Positions 37,438-48,575 are shown, numbered from the stretch's first letter. The stretch is 64,000 nt of DNA from Flavobacteriaceae bacterium (GCA_017857815.1 JAFMCL010000012.1:1-64000); one strand, 5' to 3'. Numbers and translations are program-made. Notes: generated from the sequence alone by a model not told the origin.

Positions 37438-38820
37438 TTATTCGAATAAAATCCTTTCTTTTTGACCATCCGGACTCAGAAATAAGATGCTTGATAGTGA
37501 TTCAATCGTAATGGATTCAATCGTTGCAACTTCATCAATCAGAATGTCATTTACTTCTAAAACAACAAAACCTTCCTCAATACCATAGTTATAAAGTCTA
37601 GAATTTAACATTTTGCTGATGATAACCCCTTTTTCGATTTTGAAAGTAGCTTTTTCCTCTTCAGAAAGATTCTTCAACTCCATTCCGATAAATCGAGTGC
37701 GGTTAGTTTTTTTCAAAGTAACCATAACCTCTTTGTTCTTTCCTTCACTCTTATAAAAGACTTTTACTTTGTCGCCAGGACGTTTTGTGGAGAGGTAACC
37801 TGTAAGATCAGAAAACTGATTGATTACTGTTCCATCTACTTTTTTGATGATGTCTCCCTGTTTTAAACCCGCCAAATCAGCCCCTAATCCTTTTTCAACA
37901 TCACTGATATAAAAACCTTGGGTGTCACTAATCTCAAATTTTTCGGCAAAATCCGCATTTAAAGCATTTCCTTGAACACCAAGTAATCCTTTTTGAACAT
38001 TACCATATTCAATAATGTCTTCAAATACTTTTTTAACGGTGTTGCTGGGAACCGCAAACGAATAGCCAACAAATCCACCAGAAATTGAAGAAATCGCAGT
38101 ATTGATTCCGATAAGTTCTCCTTTTGTGTTCACCAAAGCTCCACCACTGTTACCCATGTTGACCGCTGCATCTGTTTGAATAAAAGACTGATTTTTTTGA
38201 TCGGTATCATTCAAATCCCTAGATTTTGCGCTAATGATTCCAGCTGTTACCGTAGAATTTAAATTAAAAGGATTTCCAACAGCCAACACCCATTCTCCAA
38301 TTTTAGAACTTTCAGAATCCCCAAAAGATATGTAAGGTAAGTTTTCGTCGGTCTCAATTTTTAAAACAGCCAAGTCCGTATTTGGATCAGATCCAATGAG
38401 CTTTGCCATGTATGTTTTGTTTTTGTTTGTCGTAACTTCAATTTCACTGGCATCTTTTATTACGTGGTGATTAGTGATAATCAATCCGTCTGGTGAAATG
38501 ACGACACCAGATCCCGTTCCTACTCTTTTAGGTCCATTGTCTTCTCCATATAAATTATTAAACCACCAAGTACCGATTCCTTTTCTTATGCTTGTGTTTT
38601 TTACGTGAACGACGCCATTAACTGTTTTTTCAGCCGCAATGGTGAAGTCGGTCAATTCGGCTGCGACTCCACTCGTGTTATAGCTATAGGTGGTGGGAAT
38701 AAGCTTTGAGGTAGCGTTTTGACTAATTATTGTTTCTTGACTGAAGTAGTTTTCAAATACAAATACAGCAATAAATGCACTCGAAACTGAAACTAAGATG
38801 GTTTTAAATGTTGATTTCAT
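37438..38820 (-). CDS. Periplasmic serine protease, HtrA/DegP family
   Basis: 460 aa. N-terminal hydrophobic segment (residues 8-24) acts as signal peptide or membrane anchor. Trypsin-like domain with the full catalytic triad: H119 in TNHHVIKDA, D149 in NTDLAVLK, S225 in MGNSGGALVN. A PDZ domain follows (about 280-375; GFYISDVEKGLGADLAGL, KQGDIIKKVDG) and a second, more divergent PDZ (about 385-455). Envelope protein quality control is the family role; degradation versus chaperone activity cannot be told from sequence. Monocistronic, ending in a strong terminator. Confidence 0.93.
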   Translation of the reverse strand: MKSTFKTILVSVSSAFIAVFVFENYFSQETIISQNATSKLIPTTYSYNTSGVAAELTDFTIAAEKTVNGVVHVKNTSIRKGIGTWWFNNLYGEDNGPKRVGTGSGVVISPDGLIITNHHVIKDASEIEVTTNKNKTYMAKLIGSDPNTDLAVLKIETDENLPYISFGDSESSKIGEWVLAVGNPFNLNSTVTAGIISAKSRDLNDTDQKNQSFIQTDAAVNMGNSGGALVNTKGELIGINTAISSISGGFVGYSFAVPSNTVKKVFEDIIEYGNVQKGLLGVQGNALNADFAEKFEISDTQGFYISDVEKGLGADLAGLKQGDIIKKVDGTVINQFSDLTGYLSTKRPGDKVKVFYKSEGKNKEVMVTLKKTNRTRFIGMELKNLSEEEKATFKIEKGVIISKMLNSRLYNYGIEEGFVVLEVNDILIDEVATIESITIESLSSILFLSPDGQKERILFE

Positions 38821-38920
38821 TGTATATTGATTTAAATATTATTCTAAATTATAAATTCTATTTTTCATAATTACTGTTTTAACGTCTATTTAACAACTAT
38901 AAAAAAGTTTAAAAATTACG

Positions 38921-38928
38921 TAAATTTG
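38921..38928 (+). promoter_or_regulatory. -7 element immediately before dapF
   Basis: TAAATTTG ends 4 bases before the dapF ATG at 38933, which would put the transcription start at or within a base or two of the start codon (leaderless mRNA). No TTG at 19-21 bases upstream. Confidence 0.45.
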
Positions 38929-38932
38929 GAAC

Positions 38933-39715
38933 ATGGATTTTCAATTTGACAAATATCAGGGTGCGGGGAATGATTTTATCATTCTTGATGACCGAACCCA
39001 AAAATTTCCCAGTGATGACCATGACCGTATTAAGTGGTTGTGTAATCGAAACTTTGGAATAGGTGCTGATGGGCTTATTTTAATTAGAGATTCGGAAAAG
39101 ACAGATTTTAAAATGGTTTATTTTAATGCCAATGGATATGAGGGGTCGCTTTGTGGCAATGGGAGCCGATGTGCTGTTGCCTTTTGCAGGGCCAAAGACA
39201 TCGTCGGTTTAAAAACAACTTTTGAAGCAAGCGATGGTTTGCATAAAGCTGTTGTTGACCAAGAAGGACTTGTCTGTCTTGAAATGAATGACGTAACCTC
39301 AATCACTAACAATGGAGATTCCTTATTTATAGATACTGGTTCACCGCATCATCTTGAGTTTGTATCAGATGTATTGGCTGTGAATGTGAAAATAAAGGGA
39401 GCGGGAATACGTTACGGAGCTCCTTACTTTGAAGCGGGTTCAAATGTTAATTTTATTGAAAAAACAAACGAAGAAGACTTTAAGATCAGAACCTACGAGC
39501 GTGGTGTTGAAGACGAAACTTTGGCATGTGGTACCGGAGCAATTGCCGCTGCCATAGGAGCTCATAGTTCAGGTCATACAAAGTTGAATGGCATAAACAT
39601 CCACGCTTTGGGAGGAGTTTTGAGAGTTGAATTTTCGACTAATTCAGATCAATACGAGAATGTAAAACTAATCGGACCTGCGTTACAAGTGTTTTCAGGA
39701 ACCATACGAGTTTAA
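38933..39715 (+). CDS. dapF: Diaminopimelate epimerase
   Basis: 260 aa. Converts LL- to meso-diaminopimelate for lysine and peptidoglycan. The two catalytic cysteines are visible: C74 in GSLCGNGSRCAVAF and C199 in ETLACGTGAIAAA; the N-terminal YQGAGNDFIILDD is also characteristic. First gene of a tight unit with a GNAT acetyltransferase (2 bases) and mltG (1-base overlap), which joins precursor synthesis with glycan-chain termination. Confidence 0.96.
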   Translation: MDFQFDKYQGAGNDFIILDDRTQKFPSDDHDRIKWLCNRNFGIGADGLILIRDSEKTDFKMVYFNANGYEGSLCGNGSRCAVAFCRAKDIVGLKTTFEASDGLHKAVVDQEGLVCLEMNDVTSITNNGDSLFIDTGSPHHLEFVSDVLAVNVKIKGAGIRYGAPYFEAGSNVNFIEKTNEEDFKIRTYERGVEDETLACGTGAIAAAIGAHSSGHTKLNGINIHALGGVLRVEFSTNSDQYENVKLIGPALQVFSGTIRV

Positions 39716-39717
39716 AG

Positions 39718-40233
39718 ATGAATGATCAAAATGGAGTTGTTTCGATAAGGGCCATTGAGCCTGCTGATATCGATTTTTTATTTGCTATTGAAAACGACAT
39801 TTCTCTTTGGAAATATTCAAACAGATCTTCACCATATTCCAGAAACTTATTACTTGATTATATCGCCAATTCAGGGCGGGATATTTTTGAAACCAAACAA
39901 GTGAAATTCACAATCGTTGATAAAAACAACTCTCCCGTTGGCTTTATTGACCTGTTTGATTTTGAGCCTTTTCACCACCGCGCAGGCGTGGGTCTTGTCA
40001 TTGCTGCTGAGGAACGTTCCAAAGGTTATGGTGCTGCGGCTCTAGCTTCTATTGAGTTTTATGGGAAAAATCAATTACAACTTCACCAACTCTATGCAAA
40101 CATAGCTGTTGAAAACAAGCCAAGTATTGAATTGTTTGAAAAGCAAAACTATGTATTGATGGGTACAAAAAAAGACTGGAATTTTTATGAGGGTAAATTC
40201 CATGATGAATTTAATTATCAAAAGTTAATTTAA
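39718..40233 (+). CDS. GNAT-family N-acetyltransferase (RimJ/RimL-like)
   Basis: 171 aa. Single GNAT fold: RAIEPADIDFLFAIEND at the start, FTIVDKNNSPVGFIDLFDF strand region, acetyl-CoA loop GLVIAAEERSKGYGAAAL (the RxxGxG/A motif), and C-terminal HQLYANIAVENKPSIELFEK. The acceptor is unknown; RimJ/RimL relatives acetylate protein or small-molecule amines. It is sandwiched between dapF and mltG without gaps, so co-expression is near certain, but a role in cell-wall metabolism is only context. Confidence 0.88.
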   Translation: MNDQNGVVSIRAIEPADIDFLFAIENDISLWKYSNRSSPYSRNLLLDYIANSGRDIFETKQVKFTIVDKNNSPVGFIDLFDFEPFHHRAGVGLVIAAEERSKGYGAAALASIEFYGKNQLQLHQLYANIAVENKPSIELFEKQNYVLMGTKKDWNFYEGKFHDEFNYQKLI

Positions 40234-41279
40234 TGAAGTATCGAAAAAAAATATTGAGTTTGATAGTGTTGCTGGGATTATTTTTTGGTGCCTATTTCGT
40301 TTATCAGTTTTATAAAACTTTTTTTTGGGACAACACCAAGTTTGAGGAAAAGGTAGCCTTTGTACATGTTTACGAGGATGACTCTTTTGATGATTTATTA
40401 GATAAATTATCTCCCTTGCTTATTTCAACGAATGACTTCACTGCAGCAGCAGTTAAGAAAGGGTACAATACGAGAATAAAGCCAGGTAAATTTGCCATTA
40501 AGAAGGGAAGTAGCAACAACGATGTTGTCAATTCGCTAAGATCTAAAAGTCTTATCGTTCGAGTAACGTTTAACAATCAGGAACGTATTCAAAACCTAGC
40601 AGGTAGGGTTGCCCAACAAATTGCCCCAGACAGTTTGACTTTATTAAATGCGTTTTTGGATCCTGTTTTTTTAAAGGAAAATGGATTAAATGAATCGAAT
40701 GCACTGTCGATCTATCTGCCAAACAGCTATGATTTTTTCTGGAATACGACTGCAGAAAATTTTAGAGATAAGATGTGGAGTTCTTTTAATAAATTTTGGA
40801 CAGCTGAGAGAATTGCAAAAGCTAAAAAATTGGGGTTTAAACCAAAAGAAGTAATTTATTTGGCTGCTATTATTCAAAAAGAAACGGTTAAGACTGATGA
40901 ACGGCAAAGAGTTGCAGGAGTTTATGTGAATCGTCTAAAACGAAGAATGAAACTTCAAGCTGATCCAACGGTAATTTATGGGATTAAACACAAGATGAAA
41001 AATTTTGATACTGTGATTAAGAGAGTTTTATATAAGGACTTAAAAGTAAAATCTCCTTATAATACATATCAAAATAGGGGTTTACCACCAGGCCCTATAA
41101 CCATGCCCGATATTTCTTCTATACAAGCGGTATTAAATCCAGAAAAACACAATTATATTTATTTTGTTGCTGATCCATCTAACCCTGGATATCATTTATT
41201 TGCAAGCAATGCGAGGCAGCACAATAGAAATAAGAAAAAATATACTGATTGGTTAGACAAGCAAAGGGTTTACCGTTAA
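40233..41279 (+). CDS. mltG: Endolytic murein transglycosylase MltG
   Basis: 348 aa. One N-terminal membrane span (about residues 6-24, ILSLIVLLGLFFGAYFVY), then a LysM-like subdomain and the YceG catalytic domain. The catalytic glutamate is in IYLAAIIQKETVKTDE; further signatures are RLKRRMKLQADPTVIYG, SPYNTYQNRGLPPGPI and NPEKHNYIYFVADPS. Cleaves nascent glycan strands in the inner membrane/periplasm and thereby sets chain length. Its stop shares TTAA with the stop of the convergent methylase gene. Confidence 0.95.
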   Translation: MKYRKKILSLIVLLGLFFGAYFVYQFYKTFFWDNTKFEEKVAFVHVYEDDSFDDLLDKLSPLLISTNDFTAAAVKKGYNTRIKPGKFAIKKGSSNNDVVNSLRSKSLIVRVTFNNQERIQNLAGRVAQQIAPDSLTLLNAFLDPVFLKENGLNESNALSIYLPNSYDFFWNTTAENFRDKMWSSFNKFWTAERIAKAKKLGFKPKEVIYLAAIIQKETVKTDERQRVAGVYVNRLKRRMKLQADPTVIYGIKHKMKNFDTVIKRVLYKDLKVKSPYNTYQNRGLPPGPITMPDISSIQAVLNPEKHNYIYFVADPSNPGYHLFASNARQHNRNKKKYTDWLDKQRVYR

Positions 41280-42004
41280 ATTTCTTTATGTAGAATAAAA
41301 ATAGCCGGCCGTTTATTAAAATTGAGCTTTGTTTTTTTCCATTCATGTATAGGTGCTGTTTTGATAAATTCATCCTCAAGGGTAAGGTTGTAAGCCACAC
41401 ATAATTTTGTTTCTGAGTGTAGCGACCCTATTAAATCCGAAAATATCTGATCGTTTCGGTAAGGAGTCTCAATAAAGATTTGCGATTGATCCAGCGTTTT
41501 CGATCTTTTTTCTAGTTCTTTAATTAATTTTTTACGCTCGTTTTTTTCGATGGGTAAATAACCATTAAAAGCAAAGTTTTGTCCATTCAACCCTGAACTC
41601 ATTTGCGCCAAAACAATGGAGGAAGGACCCACCAATGGTTTAACTCTGATGCCCTGACGATGAGCTTTGGCGATGATTATGGCTCCTGGGTCAGCGATTC
41701 CTGGGCATCCTGCATCTGACAACAAGCCCATGGTTATTCCTTTTTTACAAGGGTCGAGATAGCTTTCGATTTCTTCAGGTGCGGTGTACTTGTTCAAAGG
41801 ATAAAGCTCTAAACTGGCTTGGTTTTTTTCAGGACAAAGTTTTTTTATAAACCTTCTTGCTTCTTTTTCGTTTTCAACAATGAAGTACTGTGTTTCTGTT
41901 ACGATTTTCCTAACCAAAATGGGGAGCACCTCAAGAGGAGAGTTGTCTCCGATAGGACAGGGGATCAAATATAATGGTGCGGAAGTTGATTCAGGATTTA
42001 TCAT
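41276..42004 (-). CDS. SAM-dependent tetrapyrrole-methylase-fold protein, divergent RsmI-like
   Basis: 242 aa. The tetrapyrrole methylase fold is recognisable from LLSDAGCPGIADPGAIIIAKAH, VKPLVGPSSIVLAQMSSG, FAFNGYLPIE and IFIETPYRNDQIFSDL, all as in RsmI (16S rRNA C1402 2'-O-methyltransferase). The N-terminal motif is LYLIPCPIGDNSPLEVLP where canonical RsmI has a TPIGNLxD motif, so it is a divergent relative, perhaps a Bacteroidetes paralogue with another target. Overlaps the start region of the phosphatase gene upstream by 14 bases, so the two are co-transcribed. Confidence 0.85.
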   Translation of the reverse strand: MINPESTSAPLYLIPCPIGDNSPLEVLPILVRKIVTETQYFIVENEKEARRFIKKLCPEKNQASLELYPLNKYTAPEEIESYLDPCKKGITMGLLSDAGCPGIADPGAIIIAKAHRQGIRVKPLVGPSSIVLAQMSSGLNGQNFAFNGYLPIEKNERKKLIKELEKRSKTLDQSQIFIETPYRNDQIFSDLIGSLHSETKLCVAYNLTLEDEFIKTAPIHEWKKTKLNFNKRPAIFILHKEI

Positions 42005-42440
42005 TTAATAGTTGAATACAAATTTTATTACAAGCTTCATCAAGCAAATCAAATACCATCTTAAAGTTGGTAGCATCTCCATAATAGGGATCTGGAACTT
42101 CACTATTTTCTAGTATCAGTCGTACTTTGTTTTTTTCTGCTAACGAACTTGATAGACCAATAACATCATTATAATTATTTTGATCCATGACGAAAATTTT
42201 ATCAAAAACCTGAAAGTCTTCCTTGGTTAAGGCACGTGCCTTTTGCCAAGCAATGTCAATGTTGTTTTTAGCGGCGACTTCAATACTTCTTGGGTCTGGA
42301 GCACATCCAATATGATAGGAAGCAGTTCCGGCTGAATCAATATGGTATTGTTCTGGAGATAGTTTACTTCTGAGTATTCCTTCTGCCAATGGAGAACGAC
42401 AAATGTTTCCAAGACATACAAGTAAAATTGAAGTTTTCAC
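41991..42440 (-). CDS. Low-molecular-weight protein-tyrosine phosphatase
   Basis: 149 aa. The phosphate-binding loop is CLGNICRS with C9 as nucleophile and R15, at the very N-terminus as usual; the general-acid region is EVPDPYYGDATNFKMV. Bacterial members often dephosphorylate tyrosine kinases of capsule synthesis, but no such kinase or capsule locus is here. Lies 10 bases after dnaA and overlaps the methylase gene, forming a dnaA-phosphatase-methylase unit. Confidence 0.93.
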   Translation of the reverse strand: MKTSILLVCLGNICRSPLAEGILRSKLSPEQYHIDSAGTASYHIGCAPDPRSIEVAAKNNIDIAWQKARALTKEDFQVFDKIFVMDQNNYNDVIGLSSSLAEKNKVRLILENSEVPDPYYGDATNFKMVFDLLDEACNKICIQLLNDKS

Positions 42441-42450
42441 AAAAATTGTG

Positions 42451-43878
42451 TTAGAGTGAGAGTTTCTGATTAAGATCCTCTACATATTTTCTAAATTGTT
42501 TGTCAGTAAAGCTTAAGTTGTCCACAGTCTTACAAGCGTGTAGAACCGTAGCATGGTCTCTTTTGCCAATTTGGCTTCCAATGCTTGCGAGTGATGCTTT
42601 GGTGAATTTCTTTGCGAAATACATTGCCAACTGACGCGCTTGAACGATGTGTCTTTTTCTTGTCTTTGACTGTAGAGTTGAAACATCCATTTGGAAATAT
42701 TCCGAAACAACCTTTTGTATGTAGTCGATGGAAACTTCTCTTTTGGTGTTCTTAACAAATTTATTTACAATTTCTTTGGCAAGTTCGAGATCTATTTCTA
42801 CTCTGTTGAAAGAAGACTGTGCAATAAGAGAAATTATTGCCCCTTCTAGTTCTCGGACGTTTGTTTTTATATTTTTAGCTACAAATTCGATCACGTTTTC
42901 ATCTATGGTAACGCCATCTCTGTAGAGTTTGTTCTTAAGTATTGAAATTCTGGTTTCAAGATCAGGAAGCTGCAGTTCAGCAGATAGTCCCCATTTGAAA
43001 CGAGACAAAAGTCTTTGTTCTATATCTTGCATGTCAACTGGAGCCTTATCGGATGTTATGATAACTTGCTTTCCGTTTTGATGCAAATGATTAAATATGT
43101 GGAAGAAAACGTCTTGAGTTCCGGACTTTCCAGATAAAAACTGAACATCATCGATGATCAGAACGTCTATGATTTGATAGAAATGAATAAAATCATTTCT
43201 TGTGTTTTTCTTTACAGATTCTATGTATTGCTGAGTAAACTTTTCAGCAGAAATATAAAGTACTGTTTTTTCAGGATATTTTTCTTTTATATCAACTCCG
43301 ATGGCGTGCGCCAAGTGAGTTTTTCCCAAACCTACGCCCCCAAAAACCATTAATGGATTGAATGAAGTACCTCCGGGTTTGTTAGAAACTGCTAAGCCAG
43401 CAGATCTAGCAAGCCTATTAGAATCACCTTCAAGGAAATTTTCAAAGTTATAGTTAGGATTCAACTGAGATTCGATTTGAAGATTACGAATACCAGGAAT
43501 TACAAATGGATTTTTCAATTCACTGGTGTAGGTGTGAAGAGGAGCATCAACATCTTGGGGATTGATTCCAGCCTGATTGCTGCTAGGAATGCTTTCGGTG
43601 AATGGAGTTTTATTCCCAAAAGTATTTTCCATTTTTATTACATAAACCAAACGGGCATCTTTGCCTAATTCTTTTATGAGTGCAATCTTTAAAATTTTTA
43701 CATAATGTTCTTCAAGCCATTCATAGAAAAACTTACTTGGAACTTGTATGCTTAATGAATTTTCAGAAATTTTAACGGGAACAATGGGTTCAAACCAAGT
43801 TTTGTAAGCTTGCGGTTGGATATTATCTTTGATAAAAATCAAACAATTACTCCAAATGTCATTTGCGTTAGCTTCCAT
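42451..43878 (-). CDS. dnaA: Chromosomal replication initiator DnaA
   Basis: 475 aa. Domain I (residues 1-85, helicase/DiaA interactions), variable linker (about 86-130), AAA+ domain III with Walker A GGVGLGKTHLAHA at about 180-192 and Walker B VLIIDDVQFLSG, and domain IV DNA-binding helix-turn-helix with the signature KRDHATVLHACKTV. Start ATG at 43878. The flanking sequence was checked for DnaA boxes (TTATCCACA-like) and none was evident, so the origin is probably not here. Confidence 0.98.
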   Translation of the reverse strand: MEANANDIWSNCLIFIKDNIQPQAYKTWFEPIVPVKISENSLSIQVPSKFFYEWLEEHYVKILKIALIKELGKDARLVYVIKMENTFGNKTPFTESIPSSNQAGINPQDVDAPLHTYTSELKNPFVIPGIRNLQIESQLNPNYNFENFLEGDSNRLARSAGLAVSNKPGGTSFNPLMVFGGVGLGKTHLAHAIGVDIKEKYPEKTVLYISAEKFTQQYIESVKKNTRNDFIHFYQIIDVLIIDDVQFLSGKSGTQDVFFHIFNHLHQNGKQVIITSDKAPVDMQDIEQRLLSRFKWGLSAELQLPDLETRISILKNKLYRDGVTIDENVIEFVAKNIKTNVRELEGAIISLIAQSSFNRVEIDLELAKEIVNKFVKNTKREVSIDYIQKVVSEYFQMDVSTLQSKTRKRHIVQARQLAMYFAKKFTKASLASIGSQIGKRDHATVLHACKTVDNLSFTDKQFRKYVEDLNQKLSL

Positions 43879-44066
43879 TAAAATATTTAAAACTTAGGTT
43901 ATCAATGAATCGATAAAAGTATAGTTGTTGGTCTTCCAAAGACACATGCAAATATGGATAAAAAAAAATAAAAAAAAATCATTTTTTTACTTGAATTTTA
44001 ATTTTTTTTTCCGCAAATTAAGTGCAATCCTTCAAATACTATTAATATTTAAAAAAACATTAAATT

Positions 44067-44471
44067 TTGATAAAATATACAACAAAAAAATTCAAAGTAA
44101 GGTACTCAGAGACAGATCAAATGGGTTTTGTTCATCACAGTAACTATTTAAAATACTTTGAATTGGCCAGAATCGAGTGGCTTAACGAAGTAGGTTTCTC
44201 CTACAAGAGACTTGAAGAAAATGGTGTGATAATGCCAGTTATTGACGCTGAAATATTTTTCAAGTCCCCTGCATTTTTTGATGATCTTCTGTACGTTGAG
44301 TTATCGCTTCTTGAAACTCCAAAAGTTAAAGTTAGGTTTAAATATTTGGTTTTAAATCAGTTAGGAAAAGAAGTGGCCACAGGGTCAACGACCCTCGCTT
44401 TCTTAAATAGTCAAACCAAAAGACCCATCAGATGTCCAGAAAGTTTGACGGATAAGCTTCAGTCTCTATAA
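44067..44471 (+). CDS. Acyl-CoA thioesterase, YbgC/4-hydroxybenzoyl-CoA thioesterase type
   Basis: 134 aa from a TTG start at 44067 (no ATG fits ahead of the conserved FKVRYSETDQMGFVHHSNY). Hotdog fold; the catalytic Asp of this subfamily is in SETDQMGFVHHSNYLKYFE, followed by ARIEWLNEVGFSYKRLEENG. Substrate acyl-CoA unknown. In other bacteria YbgC relatives are linked to the envelope and Tol-Pal, but no tol genes are near. Its last 13 bases overlap the convergent ribD. Confidence 0.85.
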   Translation: MIKYTTKKFKVRYSETDQMGFVHHSNYLKYFELARIEWLNEVGFSYKRLEENGVIMPVIDAEIFFKSPAFFDDLLYVELSLLETPKVKVRFKYLVLNQLGKEVATGSTTLAFLNSQTKRPIRCPESLTDKLQSL

Positions 44472-45472
44472 GTTTCAATTAATATATCATTTTGAATTGT
44501 AGTGCGGCTTTTTAGTTTCCCCTCAATTTTTGGAGCTTTTAATCCATCATTTAAATTTTTATTGGTTTTAAAAACACGAGCAACATCCCATATTTTATTT
44601 TCTATAAAGAATTCTAGTGTTTTTGCACCACCTTCGATTATCACCGATTGAATGTTTTTTTCGTAGAGTGATTCGAGGATTTTTTCAGCAGAGATTAAAT
44701 TATTGTCACTTTTTATGTCAGAATTTTCATCAACAAGAAAGAAGGTTGTTATTTTTCCATCATTTAAATTCGATTTTTTTGGAATTCTATGATTGGGGTC
44801 GATGGCAAATCGGATGGGATTTTTCCCAAACCAAAGTCTGGTTGATAAATTTGGATCGTCGTTTAGGACAGTTTGCGAACCCACCAAAATTGCATGTTCC
44901 TCACTTCTCCATTGGTGAACTCTTTGACGAGAATAGGGATGTGTAAGCCAATATTCTTTTCCAGGGTTTTTTGGAGCCATAAAACCATCTTTACTTTCAG
45001 CCCATTTTAATATAATGTAGGGACGTTTTTTTTCATGGAAAGTAAAAAAGCGCTGATTTAGGGTTTGACATTCGTTTTCAAGGACTCCAGTGATTACGTT
45101 GCAACCTGCTTCAATGAGTTTTTTAATTCCTTTACCCGAAACTTTTTCATTAGAGTCTTGACATCCAATAACAATGTTTGGAATTCCCATCTCAATGATT
45201 AAGTCCGTACAAGGTGGGGTTTTGCCAAAATGGCTGCAAGGTTCGAGGTTTACAAAAAGCGTACAGGCTTTTAATATGGATTTATCTACAACTTTTTGAA
45301 TGGCATCAACCTCTGCATGCGCTGCACCAGCTTTTTTGTGCCATCCTTCAGCAATTATCTCATCATTTTTCACAATAACACAACCCACTAAAGGATTTGG
45401 GTAAGTGTTTCCCAGTCCTTTCTGGGCCAACTCAATACATCTTTGCATGAAAACTGTATCCTTTTTGTGCAT
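44459..45472 (-). CDS. ribD: Bifunctional riboflavin deaminase/reductase RibD
   Basis: 337 aa. N-terminal zinc deaminase: HAEVDAIQKV and EPCSHFGKTPPCTDLI supply the zinc ligands; C-terminal NADPH reductase begins about residue 145 (RPYIILKWAESKDGF) with VGSQTVLNDDPNLSTR and VIIEGGAKTLEFFIE. Catalyses steps two and three of riboflavin synthesis. Stands alone, divergent from prmC, convergent with the thioesterase. No FMN riboswitch was recognised upstream. Confidence 0.96.
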   Translation of the reverse strand: MHKKDTVFMQRCIELAQKGLGNTYPNPLVGCVIVKNDEIIAEGWHKKAGAAHAEVDAIQKVVDKSILKACTLFVNLEPCSHFGKTPPCTDLIIEMGIPNIVIGCQDSNEKVSGKGIKKLIEAGCNVITGVLENECQTLNQRFFTFHEKKRPYIILKWAESKDGFMAPKNPGKEYWLTHPYSRQRVHQWRSEEHAILVGSQTVLNDDPNLSTRLWFGKNPIRFAIDPNHRIPKKSNLNDGKITTFFLVDENSDIKSDNNLISAEKILESLYEKNIQSVIIEGGAKTLEFFIENKIWDVARVFKTNKNLNDGLKAPKIEGKLKSRTTIQNDILIETYRD

Positions 45473-45621
45473 TTATTGCTACCAAATATTTAATAAAAAA
45501 CTTTAATTAAATGTAAAATTAAACAAATTCAGAGTCTAGCTCATGTATGTTTCGTTAATAATTACTTTTGGTATTTGGCTGAGGGTTGAAAAAGGTTTCA
45601 TGAAAAAACCAATCTTTATCT

Positions 45622-45629
45622 TAAATTTG
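45622..45629 (+). promoter_or_regulatory. -7 element immediately before prmC
   Basis: TAAATTTG ends 5 bases before the prmC ATG at 45635, again implying a leaderless or nearly leaderless transcript. No TTG at the expected spacing. Confidence 0.45.
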
Positions 45630-45634
45630 TATCC

Positions 45635-46486
45635 ATGCATTTGATAGAATACAGGAACCATTTTTATAAAGAGTTAAACGAAGTTTATCCTTTAACAGAA
45701 ATCCAAATTTTTCTGAAACGTTTGATTCAATCCTACTTTGAATGGGAACCTACTTTTATTGCGCTACATCCAGATTATTTCTTAAATCAATCAGAAACGG
45801 CTAAACTTGACCATGCGCTTTTAGCATTAAAAAAAAACAAACCCATTCAATACATTTTGAATGAAGCGTTTTTTATGGGGCACTCATTTTATGTTGATGA
45901 ATCGGTCTTGATTCCAAGACCTGAAACGGAAGAATTGGTAAGCTGGATGCTTTCCGATTTTTCTCTCTCAAAAGATAAATTAAAAGTTTTGGACATCGGA
46001 ACGGGGAGTGGTTGCATTCCCATTGCATTAGCGAAAGAAAATCCTAATTTAAATATTACTGCGATTGACGTTTCACCTTCAGCAATTGAGGTGGCCAAAA
46101 AGAATGCTATAAGGCATAAATCAGATGTTCATTTTCTACAAAGGGATATCATAACCCTATCGAACTGGGAACAATCTCTAGATGTAATAGTCTCGAATCC
46201 TCCCTACATTAAGCTTGAAGAAAAAACTGAAATGCTTTCAAATGTTTTGGATTACGAGCCACATTTGGCATTATTTACTCCCGAGGATGATTCTCTATTT
46301 TTTTATAAAAAAATAACTGCTTTTGCAGAAATAAATCTAAAAACCAAGGGTGTACTCTATTTTGAAATTAACCCTAAATGTGAAGAGGCGTTAAAAAAAA
46401 TGATATCTTCTTACTCTTTTAAGGATATTGTTGTTGGAAACGATATTTTTGGTAAAAAAAGAATGTTAAAAGCTACCAAGAAATAA
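45635..46486 (+). CDS. prmC: Peptide chain release factor N5-glutamine methyltransferase
   Basis: 283 aa. Methylates the GGQ glutamine of release factors RF1 and RF2. The N-terminal helical domain is followed by a Rossmann methyltransferase: SAM motif VLDIGTGSGCIPIALA, acidic loop TAIDVSPSAIEVAKKNA, and the substrate-glutamine motif VSNPPYI. DESVLIPRPETEELV is the family hallmark. The ligA ATG follows its stop directly with no gap, so the two are co-translated. Confidence 0.95.
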   Translation: MHLIEYRNHFYKELNEVYPLTEIQIFLKRLIQSYFEWEPTFIALHPDYFLNQSETAKLDHALLALKKNKPIQYILNEAFFMGHSFYVDESVLIPRPETEELVSWMLSDFSLSKDKLKVLDIGTGSGCIPIALAKENPNLNITAIDVSPSAIEVAKKNAIRHKSDVHFLQRDIITLSNWEQSLDVIVSNPPYIKLEEKTEMLSNVLDYEPHLALFTPEDDSLFFYKKITAFAEINLKTKGVLYFEINPKCEEALKKMISSYSFKDIVVGNDIFGKKRMLKATKK

Positions 46487-48493
<2,007 letters not shown>

Positions 48494-48501
48494 TCCAACA
48501 A

Positions 48502-48521
48502 AATGTTATATTTATAACATT
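48502..48521. repeat. Hairpin AATGTTAT-N4-ATAACATT after ligA
   Basis: Perfect 8-bp arms with a 4-base loop, starting 8 bases after the ligA stop and 77 bases before the next ATG. No T-run follows, so it may be a weak processing hairpin or an operator for the DUF6913-dapA unit. Confidence 0.4.
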
Positions 48522-48575
48522 ATAAAGTATTAATTGATATAAAATAATATTTTCCTTTCTAAATTCAGTAAACTT

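Noticed and set aside
43879-44066. Chromosome origin next to dnaA
   Set aside because: AT-rich, but no cluster of DnaA boxes was seen on either strand.
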